Source: Maricaulis maris
Lineage (GTDB): Bacteria > Pseudomonadota > Alphaproteobacteria > Caulobacterales > Maricaulaceae
Length of the DNA: 64,000 nt
Assembly (NCBI RefSeq): GCF_036322705.1
Contig: NZ_AP027270.1
Span: forward strand, 1,737,501 to 1,801,500
Direction of reading: 5' to 3'
Below, piece after piece: positions 9,218 through 19,595 of this stretch. The translations under genes were made by a program, and so were the position numbers. Position 1 is the stretch's first letter. Every line of letters starts with the position of its first letter. Under the pieces are notes generated by a model, which saw only the letters and a list, made by a program, of their open reading frames with translations, was not told the DNA's origin and ran no database searches.

Positions 9218-9607
9218 ATGGATGTAAATTTCGAGTTCGAACCTGACAACAGGCTTTGCGTCTACCGGATTGGCGGCCCCATCACCGTCAGCGACATGAT
9301 GTAGGTCTTCGCCAAGGCTCGCGCGCACCCGGACTGGTCAGACAGCTACGACTTCCTGACCCTGCTCGACCAAGCCTCACTGGCGGCCATGCCTGCCGAG
9401 GCGATGACCAAGCTTCAGGCGCAGATGGCTGCCGCAGATCCGGTCCGCGACGGACCATGCCGACGTGCGGCCATTGTCTGCAATGACGAGCTTTCCCGGG
9501 CAATGCTGGCCTACTGGGAAATGATCGCGGGCGGAACGCTGACCACGGATGAGCGGGTCTTCATGGACGAGGCGGCGGCCCGTAACTGGCTGGCGCAAGC
9601 GCGCTAG
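9218..9607 (+). pseudogene. STAS/SpoIIAA-like small protein interrupted by an in-frame TAG
   Basis: From ATG 9218 to TAG 9605 the frame is 129 codons with one internal TAG at 9302-9304 (codon 29). Both sides read like one protein: before it, MDVNFEFEPDNRLCVYRIGGPIT; after it, ARAHPDWSDSYDFLTLLDQA... and RAAIVCNDELSRAMLAYWE. Such 120-130-residue proteins with a RAHPDW...YDFLTLLD segment are common in alphaproteobacteria and have a STAS-like look (recalled, not searched). An internal ATG at 9389 could still give a 72-residue fragment. It is either a recent nonsense mutation, a base error, or, least likely, amber readthrough. The last codon overlaps the convergent photolyase-like gene. Confidence 0.6.
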
Positions 9608-10818
9608 AAGGTCTGCCCCAGCGCCTCGAGAATACCGGGAATTTCACGCTTCAGCTTGAAGAAGCCCTTGCTGGCATGTGGCCAGCTCAGACGATCATGG
9701 CGACGGGTCGGCAGCGAGATCGAGACCCCGGCCTCGCGCAGGCTGGCGACAAGATCGGGAACAAGATCGCGAACCGGACCGATGGTGGTGTAGGGCAAGA
9801 CCACCGTCTCCAGCGCCTCGGCGCGAACCCAGTTGCACACCAGCTCCAAAACCCCGGCAGTATCAGGCGCCAGCCCGACCGGCCGCGCGCGCTGACCAAA
9901 CATGTCGGCCCTCCCGACAAGTGCCGCCTGCTCAAAGGCGATCACCGCATCCGACACACGCCCCGGCGAGCGCAGAGCCGGGACGGCCAGGGCCAGCACG
10001 CTTGCCGGCGGCTCGGCGGCCGGCCAGCCCTCGTCATGGCTGTCACAGGTCAGCAGCAAGCCCACGCGGCCGGTCAGTGGCACGGCGTCGGGCCAGGCAA
10101 GCGGCACGGGATCGAAGTGGCGGCTCTCCTCGAGGGGGGCCGCTGACTCGTTGAGCTGGCCAACCGGATTGAAGCGACCTTCGGTGAAGCGTTCGATATT
10201 CTCGGCGCGGGCGAGATAGTGTTTGCCCTGGGTATGCAGACCGGCCACCCAGCGCCAGCTGCAGGTGTTGGACGCCGGATCACCATCGATGAGCTGACGC
10301 AGGAAAAAGTCGGCGCCCAGCTGCCAGGGCAGGTCCAGCGTGAAGATCCAGATACTCGCGAACCACATGCGGGCGTGATTGTGCAGATAGCCGGTCTCGA
10401 CCAGTTCGCGGGCCCAGTGGTCAAAGGCATCGATCCCGGTGGTGCCGCTGACCGCTGCCTGCCAGTCCCGCCGCAGCGCCGCATCTTGCTTCAGCCGGCT
10501 TGTCAAAGCCCGCACATCGGTTCGGTAGGCCTCCCAGACACCCGGCCGGTGCTCGAGCCAGCCCTTGAAATAGCTCCGCCAGAACACCTCGCTGACAAAG
10601 GCACCGGCATCGGCCGGGCTGTGCACGGACAGGACGGTCTCGAGAACGACGCGCTCGCTGATCACCCCGTTCCGGATCCAGGGCGACAGGGCCGAGACAT
10701 TGGAGCGGTCCGCCGCACCGAGGTCATGATTGCGGCGTTGGGCGTAATCCCGGCCAAGTCCGGGGAGAACGACATCAAGACGGGCCTTGGCGGCCGTGAA
10801 CGAGGCATCGGTAAACAT
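9604..10818 (-). CDS. photolyase/cryptochrome-like FAD protein with the FAD domain first
   Basis: 404 residues. Residues ~1-220 match the catalytic FAD-binding domain of photolyases: SALSPWIRNG (42-51), FWRSYF (79-84), TGYLHNHARMW (142-152) and GDPASNTCSWRW (179-190) followed by the AGLHT segment. Residues ~250-400 look like an alpha/beta Rossmann-type domain and end in SKGFFKLKREIP. Canonical photolyases have the alpha/beta antenna domain at the N-terminus, so the order here is swapped. Probably binds FAD; photorepair, photoreception or another role cannot be told. Overlaps the end of the broken STAS-like gene by 4 bases, tail to tail. Confidence 0.75.
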   Translation of the reverse strand: MFTDASFTAAKARLDVVLPGLGRDYAQRRNHDLGAADRSNVSALSPWIRNGVISERVVLETVLSVHSPADAGAFVSEVFWRSYFKGWLEHRPGVWEAYRTDVRALTSRLKQDAALRRDWQAAVSGTTGIDAFDHWARELVETGYLHNHARMWFASIWIFTLDLPWQLGADFFLRQLIDGDPASNTCSWRWVAGLHTQGKHYLARAENIERFTEGRFNPVGQLNESAAPLEESRHFDPVPLAWPDAVPLTGRVGLLLTCDSHDEGWPAAEPPASVLALAVPALRSPGRVSDAVIAFEQAALVGRADMFGQRARPVGLAPDTAGVLELVCNWVRAEALETVVLPYTTIGPVRDLVPDLVASLREAGVSISLPTRRHDRLSWPHASKGFFKLKREIPGILEALGQTF

Positions 10819-10902
10819 GGTAGATGTCCGGCTGACTACTACCGGGCAAACTAGGTCGCGCCGCGCGCGGGAACAGGCGTCCGATGTGTCAGGGGACAGG
10901 CC

Positions 10903-11352
10903 TCAGCCGAATGCCCCGCCCGCCCGCTTCAGTGTGACGAAGGTTTCGGCCTCGATCTGCCAGACGCCGTCGACGCTGCGCCACTTGGCGAAATACCGGC
11001 CGGAATAGCGGATCGCCAGACCCTCGCTGGACCAGGCGCCCTTCCAGCGACCGGTCTCGGCAGCCAGATGGCTGTCCTCGCAGACCTCGATCCGGGCCGG
11101 GGTGCGGACATAGCTGACATCCGGCATCTGGCTGAAGATCGAGGCCCAGGCCTCCAGCTGCGCATCGCGCCCGGTAATCAGCTGGGCCTCATCGCCCGGC
11201 ACCAGAACGGCATCCTCGGCCAGATGGGCGGCGATTGCCTTCAGGGCCCGGGCTTCGAGCGCGGCGTTGAAATCGGCGCGCGCCGCGGCTATCGCCCGCG
11301 CTGCCGACTTGTCACCAACCAGCTGGATATCGAGCCGCGAGGACCGCGCCAT
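10903..11352 (-). CDS. SnoaL/NTF2-like (DUF4440-type) protein
   Basis: 149 residues. After a short variable N-terminus, the sequence AARADFNAALEARALKAIAAHLAEDAVLVPGDEAQLITGRDAQL... and the closing GRYFAKWRSVDGVWQIEAETF are typical of the NTF2-like cone fold used by DUF4440 and ketosteroid-isomerase-like proteins. Its ATG overlaps the alaS stop as TGATG, which suggests translational coupling to alaS. Substrate and reaction unknown. Confidence 0.8.
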   Translation of the reverse strand: MARSSRLDIQLVGDKSAARAIAAARADFNAALEARALKAIAAHLAEDAVLVPGDEAQLITGRDAQLEAWASIFSQMPDVSYVRTPARIEVCEDSHLAAETGRWKGAWSSEGLAIRYSGRYFAKWRSVDGVWQIEAETFVTLKRAGGAFG

Positions 11353-14006
11353 CAGCCGGCCAGCACGTCACGGATCGCCGCGAGACCGGCGTCGGCCTTC
11401 GATCCGTCCGGACCACCGGCCTGGGCGAAGTCCGGTCGGCCGCCGCCGCCCTTGCCGCCGACAGCACCGGCCCCGGCCTTGACCAGATCGACCGCGCCGA
11501 AGCGGTCCTTGAGATCATCGGTAACACCGACCGCCAGCGCGGCCTTTCCGTCATTGACGCCGATGAAGGCCGCTACGCCGGAGCCCATCTGGGCCTTGGC
11601 CTCGTCGATCAGGCCGCGCAAATCCTTGCCGCCGACCCCTTCGACCACCCGGCCAATGAAGTTGACGCCATTGATCGTCTCCGGACCCGCCGGTGCGCCC
11701 GAAGCGCCTCCGCCCATGGCGAGCTGCTTCTTCGCCTCGGCGAGCTGGCGTTCCAGCTTCTTGCGCTCCTCCATCAGGGACGAGACACGGGTTGCCAGGT
11801 CAGCGGTCGGGATCTTCAGCGCATCGGCCGCGGCACGGCCGAAGCCCATCTGCTCTTCCATGTAGAGGCGGGCGCCCTCCGCGGTCATCGCCTCGATACG
11901 GCGGATGCCGGAGGAGACGGCGGTCTCGGCGACGATCTTGAACAGGGCGATATCGCCGGTACGCGCGACATGAGTGCCGCCGCACAGCTCGACCGAATAC
12001 GGCTTGTCATGGTCGCCGAGCGCCTCGCCCATGGTGAGAACGCGGACCTTGTCGCCATATTTCTCGCCAAACAGGGCCAGCGCGCCCGCCTCGATGGCAG
12101 CGTCCGGTGTCATCTCGCGGGTCGAGACCGGGCTGTTCTGGCGGATCACCGCATTGACCTGGGCCTCGATCGCCGTGATCTCGACCGCTGTCACCGACTT
12201 GTTGTGCGAGAAGTCGAAGCGCAGACGGTCGGGACCGACATGCGAGCCCTTCTGGGTCACATGCCCGCCGAGCACGTCGCGCAGGGCGGCATGCACGAGG
12301 TGTGTGGCCGAGTGGTTGGCGCGAATGGCGGCACGGCGCGGCGCATCGGCATCCAGCGTCGCGCTGTCGCCAAGGGTGATCTCGCCCTTGGTCAGCACAC
12401 CGATATGGGTGTGCATGTCACCGCCACGCTTCTGGGTGTCCTCTACGATGAAGACGGCCCCGTCGGTGAAACGGATTTCACCGGTATCGCCGCACTGGCC
12501 GCCACTCTCGCCGTAAAACGGTGTCTGGTCGAAAACGAGCTCGGCGCGTTGGCCGGCGCCAAGCGCCTTGGTTTCCTGCCCACCCGAGACGATCGCCACC
12601 AGGCGGCCCTCGCCACCGGCTCCGGCATAGCCGGTAAAGGCCGTCGCACCCGCCTTGTCGCGGACCGAGAACCAGACCGCATCCGGAGCGGCATCACCGG
12701 AGGAGAACTTGCTGGCCCGCGCATCAGCGCGCTGCTTGTCCATCGCCGTCTCGAACCCGGCCTCGTCGACCGTCATGCCCTTGGCGCGCAGGGCGTCCTG
12801 GGTGAGGTCGAGCGGGAAACCGAAAGTGTCATAAAGCTTGAACGCCGTCTCACCCGCAAGGGCATCGCCCTTGGACATGCCGGCGGTTGCCTCTTCAAGC
12901 AGGGTCAGACCGCGGCCGAGCGTACGCTGGAAGCGCTCCTCCTCGACCTTCAGCGAATCCTCCAGCAGGGCCTGGGCACGGCCGAGCTCGGGATAGGCCT
13001 CGCCCATCTCGGCCTGCAGGGCCGAGACCAGCTTCCACATCACCGGCTCATGGGCACCGAGGATATGGGCATGGCGCATGGCCCGCCGCATGATCCGGCG
13101 CAGCACATAGCCGCGGCCCTCATTGGAGGGGCTGACCCCATCGGCCATCAGGAAACAGGTCGAACGGAGGTGGTCGGCGATCACCCGGTGGCTGGCCAGC
13201 GCCGCCCCCTCGGCCTTCACACCGAGCACCGCCTCACCCGCCGCGATCAGATTGCGGAACAGGTCGGTCTCGTAGTTGTTGTGCTTGCCCTGCAGGATGG
13301 CGGAGATGCGCTCCAGCCCCATGCCGGTATCGATCGACGGCTTGGGCAGGTTGATGCGCTCGTCCGGGCCGAGCTGCTCGAACTGCATGAAGACGAGGTT
13401 CCAGATCTCGATGAAACGATCGCCATCCTCGTCCGGCGAACCGGGCGGTCCGCCCGGGATCGACGGGCCGTGATCGAAGAAGATTTCCGAACACGGACCG
13501 CAGGGGCCGGTATCGCCCATTGACCAGAAATTGTCCGAGGTGGAGATGCCGATGATGCGGTCATCGGAAAGACCGGCAATCTTGCGCCACAGGGCGCGCG
13601 CTTCCTCGTCCTCGGAATAGACCGTGACCAGGAGCTTGTCGGCGGGCAGTTCGAATTCGCGGGTGACCAGCTGCCAGGCGTGGGCGATCGCCTCTTCCTT
13701 GAAGTAGTCGCCGAAGGAGAAATTGCCCAGCATCTCGAAAAAAGTGTGGTGGCGGGCCGTGTAGCCGACATTGTCGAGGTCATTGTGCTTGCCACCGGCA
13801 CGCACACATTTCTGCGACGAGGTCGCGCGCGGCAGGGCTCGCTTTTCCTGACCGGTGAAGGCGTTCTTGAACGGGACCATGCCGGCGTTCACGAACAGCA
13901 GGGTCGGATCGTCCTGCGGCACCAGCGGCGCCGATTGCACCACCTCGTGGTCGTGTCTGGCGAAATAGTCGAGGAAAGTCGCACGGATGTCGCGCAGGCT
14001 GGCCAT
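11352..14006 (-). CDS. alaS: alanine-tRNA ligase
   Basis: 884 residues, full length for bacterial AlaRS. The class II aminoacylation core begins [30 protein letters not shown]; the editing domain contains the zinc-binding pattern HSATHL...[12 protein letters not shown]; the C-Ala domain with DHHA1-like glycine-rich [16 protein letters not shown] ends the protein. Charges tRNA-Ala and clears mischarged Ser/Gly-tRNA. Located downstream of recA on the same strand but 363 bases away. Confidence 0.98.
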   Translation of the reverse strand: MASLRDIRATFLDYFARHDHEVVQSAPLVPQDDPTLLFVNAGMVPFKNAFTGQEKRALPRATSSQKCVRAGGKHNDLDNVGYTARHHTFFEMLGNFSFGDYFKEEAIAHAWQLVTREFELPADKLLVTVYSEDEEARALWRKIAGLSDDRIIGISTSDNFWSMGDTGPCGPCSEIFFDHGPSIPGGPPGSPDEDGDRFIEIWNLVFMQFEQLGPDERINLPKPSIDTGMGLERISAILQGKHNNYETDLFRNLIAAGEAVLGVKAEGAALASHRVIADHLRSTCFLMADGVSPSNEGRGYVLRRIMRRAMRHAHILGAHEPVMWKLVSALQAEMGEAYPELGRAQALLEDSLKVEEERFQRTLGRGLTLLEEATAGMSKGDALAGETAFKLYDTFGFPLDLTQDALRAKGMTVDEAGFETAMDKQRADARASKFSSGDAAPDAVWFSVRDKAGATAFTGYAGAGGEGRLVAIVSGGQETKALGAGQRAELVFDQTPFYGESGGQCGDTGEIRFTDGAVFIVEDTQKRGGDMHTHIGVLTKGEITLGDSATLDADAPRRAAIRANHSATHLVHAALRDVLGGHVTQKGSHVGPDRLRFDFSHNKSVTAVEITAIEAQVNAVIRQNSPVSTREMTPDAAIEAGALALFGEKYGDKVRVLTMGEALGDHDKPYSVELCGGTHVARTGDIALFKIVAETAVSSGIRRIEAMTAEGARLYMEEQMGFGRAAADALKIPTADLATRVSSLMEERKKLERQLAEAKKQLAMGGGASGAPAGPETINGVNFIGRVVEGVGGKDLRGLIDEAKAQMGSGVAAFIGVNDGKAALAVGVTDDLKDRFGAVDLVKAGAGAVGGKGGGGRPDFAQAGGPDGSKADAGLAAIRDVLAG

Positions 14007-14369
14007 GATGTCCGATCCCGTCGGCTGGAGTGTCGCGTCTCCGCAGGATCTGCGGACACAAACCGGTTTCTGTTGAGTGACATATAGAAACGGGTGCCCG
14101 GCCTAGCCAAGCACCCGTTCATAATCAAGCTGCGATTGTCGCCTCACCGTGGCGTTGAGGCCGCGTGCCCCGGCACCGACTCGCTTCTGACCACCCGGCA
14201 AGGCCGTTCTGGACAGGCCCGCCGCCGGCTGGAGGGTCCCGGCGGTAGCCGCAGCGGGTTGGCGATGTTGACGGCAGGCCACAGCAGGCCGGAGAGGTGC
14301 TGCGAGGCGCTCCGACCCGGGCGATCAAGCCGACCGCCTGCCAGAGTCCCCGCAACAGCCGCGCCCAAC
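14007..14369. other. alaS-recA intergenic region with one inverted repeat
   Basis: This 363-base stretch contains a perfect 8-bp inverted repeat ACGGGTGC / GCACCCGT (about 14091-14121) with a 14-base loop. On the minus strand it is followed by TTTCTATAT, so it could be a weak terminator of recA or part of the alaS leader. Open frames across the rest have no ribosome site and no recognisable protein; I see no gene. Confidence 0.4.
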
Positions 14370-15458
<1,089 letters not shown>

Positions 15459-15519
15459 CCCTTATTTCATGCCCCTCAGGTGCGGGCAACCAGATGCTGA
15501 TGTACCAATTTTGTTCCGG

Positions 15520-15534
15520 GAACACAAGCGGAAC
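15520..15534 (-). promoter_or_regulatory. SOS box (LexA operator) of recA
   Basis: On the minus strand the sequence GTTCCGCTTGTGTTC is an exact GTTC-N7-GTTC, the LexA operator of alphaproteobacteria. It ends about 60 bases before the recA start. It lies in a 164-base divergent region and is also about 90 bases upstream of the mltF start, so effects on both genes are possible. Confidence 0.85.
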
Positions 15535-15622
15535 ATTTATGGTTAACAAAACGGAACAAAAACCGATCACGAGTCATAATTGCCAATTTGAATTCCACAG
15601 ACACAGCCCCTAACTTGGGTAG

Positions 15623-17008
15623 ATGACAGATTTGCTTCGCCGAATCGGCCGCCGACTCAAACCGGCCCTTGCCCTCTCCCTCGGTCTGACTGTTCTCGCC
15701 AGCTGCGGTGGACCACCCGAAGGCCCAAGCCAACCCGATACACTGGCGCTGATCCGCGAGCGCGGCGAGCTGGTCGTGCTGACCCTGGAGGGTCCGACCA
15801 GCTACCAGGCCGGCGAAGACGGGCCGACCGGCTATGAAGTCGATCTGGCCCGGGCCTTTGCCGACAGCCTCGGCGTCACGGCCCGCTTCGAGCCGGTCCG
15901 CTCCATTCCCGACCTGCTGGACGCCCTCGCCGCCGGCGACGGCCACATCGCCGCAGCCGGGCTGACCCAGACCAGCGAGCGCTCGGCCGATCTCGACTTC
16001 GCCCCCGTCTACAAATCCGTGACGGAACAACTCATCTGCCGCCGCGACGGCGTCCGACCGACACGGCGCGCCGGCCTGGCCGGAATCGACATCGTTGTAC
16101 TTGAAGGGTCCAGTTACGAGGAGACCCTGCGCGGCCTGCAGGCCGACATCCCGGGACTGACCTGGCGCGCACGCCCGGGCGGCTCGGCGATGCCCCTGCT
16201 CGACATGGTCGATGAGGGCCGTGCCGATTGCACGGTGTCCGACTCCCATCTCGCCGACTTTGCCCGGCGCCGGCATCCCGAGCTGGTGGTCGCCCAGGAC
16301 CTGACCGACGAGCAATCGCTCGCCTGGCCCTATGATGCACGTGTCGACGGTCTGGGCACAGCCCTGACGGCCTGGTTTGCAGAGGCCCACACCAGCGGCT
16401 TGCTGGAAACACTGGATGAGACCTGGTTCGGGCAGTTCGGGGATTATGACTATGTCGACATCGCCCGCTTCGTCCGCCGTGTCGACGACCGCCTGCCGCA
16501 ATACCGCCCCGTGTTCGAGCGCGTGGCCGAGGACCTGCCCTTCGAGTGGGAATTGCTGGCGGCGCAGGCCTACCAGGAATCCCACTGGGATCCCGATGCC
16601 GTCAGCGCCACAGGCGTGCGCGGCCTGATGATGCTGACCCTGTCCACCGCCGAGCGGGTTGGCATCGAGGATCGAACCGACCCGCACCAGAGCATTCATG
16701 GCGGCGCCGCCTATCTGGACGAGCTCTACGAACGGGTCCCGGCCAGCGTCACCGGCGACGACCGGCTCTGGTTCGCCCTCGCTGCCTATAATGTCGGCAT
16801 GGGCCACATGTATAACGCCCGCCGTCTGGCCGAACGTCTCGGCCGCAACAAGGACAGCTGGGACGATCTCGCGGAAACCCTGCCCCTGCTGTCGGACCCG
16901 CAATATTATACCACGCTGCGCTACGGCTATGCCCGCGGTCACGAACCGGTTCGCTATGTCGCCAAGGTTCGCGAATACCGGGCCCTGCTCAACGCGCAGA
17001 ACCTGTAA
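15623..17008 (+). CDS. mltF: membrane-bound lytic murein transglycosylase F
   Basis: 461 residues with a lipobox LASC (signal ends near residue 28). Residues ~40-270 form a solute-binding-protein-like regulatory domain (LIRERGELVVLTLEGPTSY...GYEVDLARAFADSLGV), and residues ~290-455 form the SLT domain, with the catalytic Glu319 in AYQESHWDPDA and the following ATGVRGLMMLT. The enzyme cleaves peptidoglycan glycan strands to 1,6-anhydro products at the outer membrane inner face. Divergent from recA and tail-to-tail with the acyl-CoA ligase with a 14-base gap. Confidence 0.92.
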   Translation: MTDLLRRIGRRLKPALALSLGLTVLASCGGPPEGPSQPDTLALIRERGELVVLTLEGPTSYQAGEDGPTGYEVDLARAFADSLGVTARFEPVRSIPDLLDALAAGDGHIAAAGLTQTSERSADLDFAPVYKSVTEQLICRRDGVRPTRRAGLAGIDIVVLEGSSYEETLRGLQADIPGLTWRARPGGSAMPLLDMVDEGRADCTVSDSHLADFARRRHPELVVAQDLTDEQSLAWPYDARVDGLGTALTAWFAEAHTSGLLETLDETWFGQFGDYDYVDIARFVRRVDDRLPQYRPVFERVAEDLPFEWELLAAQAYQESHWDPDAVSATGVRGLMMLTLSTAERVGIEDRTDPHQSIHGGAAYLDELYERVPASVTGDDRLWFALAAYNVGMGHMYNARRLAERLGRNKDSWDDLAETLPLLSDPQYYTTLRYGYARGHEPVRYVAKVREYRALLNAQNL

Positions 17009-17022
17009 GGCCTCGCGCGCCG

Positions 17023-18708
17023 TCAGCTCTGCCCGGTCAGCCTGGCCCGCAACAGTTTCTTGTCGATCTTGCCGACCGGCGTGAGCGGGATTGCCGCGAT
17101 CAGGTGAATGTCCCGCGGCACCTTGTAAGGCGCCATATTGGCCCGGCAGAAGGCGAGAATGTCCCGCTTCATGACCTCGGGATCGGCGTCCGGCTCGGCC
17201 GGCTGCACAAAGAGATGGACCACATCATTGCCCGGACGGGCCGTATCCGGCGCGCCGACTACGGCACTCGCGGCAATCGAATCGAGGGCGGCCAGCTTGT
17301 CCTCGACCTCGACCGAGAACACCTTGTAGCCGCCGACCACGAGCATGTCCTTGGCCCGGTCGCACAGGAAGACATAGCCGTCCTCGTCCATGTAACCGAC
17401 ATCACCGGAGAACATCCAGCGCTCGCCGTCGATGCGGCGCAAGGCGTGGGCCGTCTCTTCGGGCAGGCCGAGATAGCCCTTCATCACCTGCGGACCGGCG
17501 CAGATAATCTCTCCCGGCTCGCCGGCGGGCAGGGTCTGCGTCCCGGTCTCGACATCGACAATGCGGACATCGGCGCCGGGTACCGGGATTCCCACCGCTC
17601 CCGGGCGGCGGGCCTGTCGCGGATGGAAGAGGTAGCACGGGCTGGTCTCGGTCATGCCAAACACATCGACCAGCTTGCCCGCGCCGATCGTCGCGTCCAG
17701 CGCGTCGCTGGTTGCGGTCGTGATCGGCGCGGCACCGGTCACGGCCGTCTTGAGGCCTGAAAAATCGCAGGCTGCAAAGGCCGGATCGGCCAGAAGCATG
17801 TCATAAAGCGCTGGAACCGCCGCGATCCGGGTTGGTGGCATCGCGGTCATCAGGGCACAGATCTGGGCCGTGTTGCGCGGGTCCGTCACCACGGCCAGAC
17901 AGCCCCCGGCCTCGGCCCCGAACAAGCATTGCGACAGGCCGGCCACGTGGAAGAAGGGAAAGGCGCTGGTGGTCACCTCGCGGCCGATCTCGATCGGATC
18001 GGCAGCCGTGTATTGCGCCACATTATGCATCAGATTGCGAACGGTCAGCTCGGCCCCCTTGGGCTTGCCCGTCGTGCCTCCGGTATACTGGATCATGAAG
18101 ACATCATCCGGCCCGACCTCGGCCTGGGCGCAGGTCTCCGCCTGCCCGTCCATGACATCCTGCCAGCGCTGAACCGGAATACTGTCCAAGGCCGCGAGCT
18201 CGGCCGGCGGCAGACCGAGCAGCTCGGCGGCGCCGGTTGCGACAATCGTGTCGAGGCTGTCCCCAAGCGCCGGCCCAAGGGCGGCATAGGCGGGCAGAAG
18301 ATCGCCGAGGGCAATCACGGTGCGGGCGCCGCTATCGGCGATCTGGTCGGCCAGCTCGGGCGGCGACAGCAGCGGCGAGAGGCCGGTTCCGATCGCACCC
18401 AGGCGGCTGATGGCCGCCAGCGCGATCGGATATTGCGGGATATTCGGCATATGAAGGCCGACCACGTCGCCACGCGAAACCCCAAGCGCAGTCAACGTGT
18501 TGGCAAGCTGACTGGCGAGCCGGTCATAGGTCGAGAAATCGATCAGGCGATCGAAATACTGCAGCGCCGGCCGGTCGCCGCGCTCGGCCGCGTGTCGCGC
18601 GATATGAACCGCCATCGGCCGATCATCGAAGGCCAGCGGCTGGATGCCGAGCTGGTCATAGATGGCCTGCCAGGGCCGCATCATCCTGTCGGTCTTTGTG
18701 ATGGTCAT
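17023..18708 (-). CDS. AMP-binding long-chain acyl-CoA ligase family protein
   Basis: About 561 residues. The ATP/AMP signature YTGGTTGKPKGA, the DVFGMTETSP (A5) motif and the YMDEDGYVFLCDRAKDMLVVGGYKVF hinge region are present, with the C-terminal catalytic Lys in PVGKIDKKLL. Such enzymes activate fatty or aromatic acids as acyl-adenylates and then acyl-CoA. Two nearby ATGs (18714 and 18708) follow a GGGGAGG site; the second has the better 6-base spacing. The leader just upstream is a 12-13-base direct-repeat array. Substrate not determinable. Confidence 0.9.
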   Translation of the reverse strand: MTITKTDRMMRPWQAIYDQLGIQPLAFDDRPMAVHIARHAAERGDRPALQYFDRLIDFSTYDRLASQLANTLTALGVSRGDVVGLHMPNIPQYPIALAAISRLGAIGTGLSPLLSPPELADQIADSGARTVIALGDLLPAYAALGPALGDSLDTIVATGAAELLGLPPAELAALDSIPVQRWQDVMDGQAETCAQAEVGPDDVFMIQYTGGTTGKPKGAELTVRNLMHNVAQYTAADPIEIGREVTTSAFPFFHVAGLSQCLFGAEAGGCLAVVTDPRNTAQICALMTAMPPTRIAAVPALYDMLLADPAFAACDFSGLKTAVTGAAPITTATSDALDATIGAGKLVDVFGMTETSPCYLFHPRQARRPGAVGIPVPGADVRIVDVETGTQTLPAGEPGEIICAGPQVMKGYLGLPEETAHALRRIDGERWMFSGDVGYMDEDGYVFLCDRAKDMLVVGGYKVFSVEVEDKLAALDSIAASAVVGAPDTARPGNDVVHLFVQPAEPDADPEVMKRDILAFCRANMAPYKVPRDIHLIAAIPLTPVGKIDKKLLRARLTGQS

Positions 18709-18715
18709 GGTCATC

Positions 18716-18777
18716 CTCCCCGTTTTTCGGCCCGCTTTTCGGCTCTCTTTTTGGCCCAGTTTTCCGGCCCGGTTTTC
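18716..18777 (-). repeat. five 12-13-base purine-rich direct repeats leading into the ribosome site
   Basis: On the minus strand five consecutive units of the form AAAANCGGGCCG (13, 12, 12, 12 and a final unit that becomes AAAAACGGGGAGG) end in the Shine-Dalgarno sequence of the acyl-CoA ligase. If an upstream ATG at 18786 were used, the units would code for a Lys/Arg/Gly-rich 4-residue repeat. Confidence 0.7.
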
Positions 18778-18831
18778 TGGCGTCATCGTGGCCGAGTTCG
18801 CCGGGCGCGGGAAGACGGGGTGGGCACCAAA

Positions 18832-18859
18832 GAAAAAGGCGCGCCCGGCGGACGCGCCC
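18832..18859 (-). terminator. Rho-independent terminator of popZ
   Basis: On the minus strand the stem GGCGCG / CGCGCC with a short loop is followed by TTTTTCTTT, 27 bases past the popZ stop codon. Confidence 0.8.
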
Positions 18860-18885
18860 TTGTCTGTTGATCCGGTCGTCGCAGC

Positions 18886-19476
18886 CTAGCGGCGGCGGCG
18901 GGCGACCCGGTCGATCTCGGCCTGGACCTTCTCGTCGACGATCGAAGGCAGGTTCGAGTCGAGCCACTCCTTCAGCATCGGACGCAGCAGGGCCCGGACA
19001 ACGCCTTCCAGCGTGCGGCCTTCCTCGTCGGAAATGCGGATATTCTCGGCCAGCGTATGGAAGGAGCCCATCGCAGCGGCAGCCGCCGGCTCGCTCATGA
19101 TGCCGTCCGCGGCTTCATCAGCCAGCGCGTCGAAATCGATTTCCGGTTCCGGCTCGGGGTCGGCCATGAACGGCTCGTCGTCGATCTCATCCTCGCGATC
19201 AACGATCATCAGGTCATCATCGACCGCGAGCGGCTCGGTGCCCTCATCGGAAGCGTCAACGCGCTCGGTCAGCTCGAGAACATCGTCACCGCCTGCGTCG
19301 ACATCCGCCATCGGCTCGTCGAACAGCGCGTCGACATCGTCCTGGCTTTTGGGACCGTCATCGACGGGAGCCGCCTCGGCTTCCGCAGGCGCATCATCAT
19401 CGTCTTCATTGATGATGCGGCGGATCGAGGAGAGGATTTCCTCCATCGACGGTTCGTTTTCAGCGGCATCGGCCAT
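18886..19476 (-). CDS. popZ: polar organising protein PopZ (DUF2497)
   Basis: 196 residues in the three-part PopZ layout: an N-terminal helix EPSMEEILSSIRRII (8-22) that recruits client proteins, a central acidic and proline-containing linker (about residues 23-130, dominated by Asp and Glu), and a C-terminal oligomerisation region LEGVVRALLRPMLKEWLDSNLPSIV near 155-180. In Caulobacter PopZ forms the polar scaffold that anchors the ParB-origin complex. It lies downstream of tolC on the same strand. In Caulobacter valS follows; here an unrelated acyl-CoA ligase does. Confidence 0.93.
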   Translation of the reverse strand: MADAAENEPSMEEILSSIRRIINEDDDDAPAEAEAAPVDDGPKSQDDVDALFDEPMADVDAGGDDVLELTERVDASDEGTEPLAVDDDLMIVDREDEIDDEPFMADPEPEPEIDFDALADEAADGIMSEPAAAAAMGSFHTLAENIRISDEEGRTLEGVVRALLRPMLKEWLDSNLPSIVDEKVQAEIDRVARRRR

Positions 19477-19595
19477 GAGCGCCCAAGTCCTTGTTTTGGT
19501 CCGGCGTGGCAGTTCCCTGCGTCACGCGGATTCCCGTACCACGCGAATAAACCGGGCCGAAACTCGCCTGTCCAGCCCGCGACTCTGCGAAAACC

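Noticed and set aside
11970-13523. A 517-codon plus-strand frame inside alaS
   Set aside because: Antisense to a full-length AlaRS with all motifs; no ribosome site and no sensible protein composition.
15535-15560. A second GTTC...GTTA motif near the SOS box
   Set aside because: The spacer is 6 and the last base is wrong, so it does not fit GTTC-N7-GTTC.
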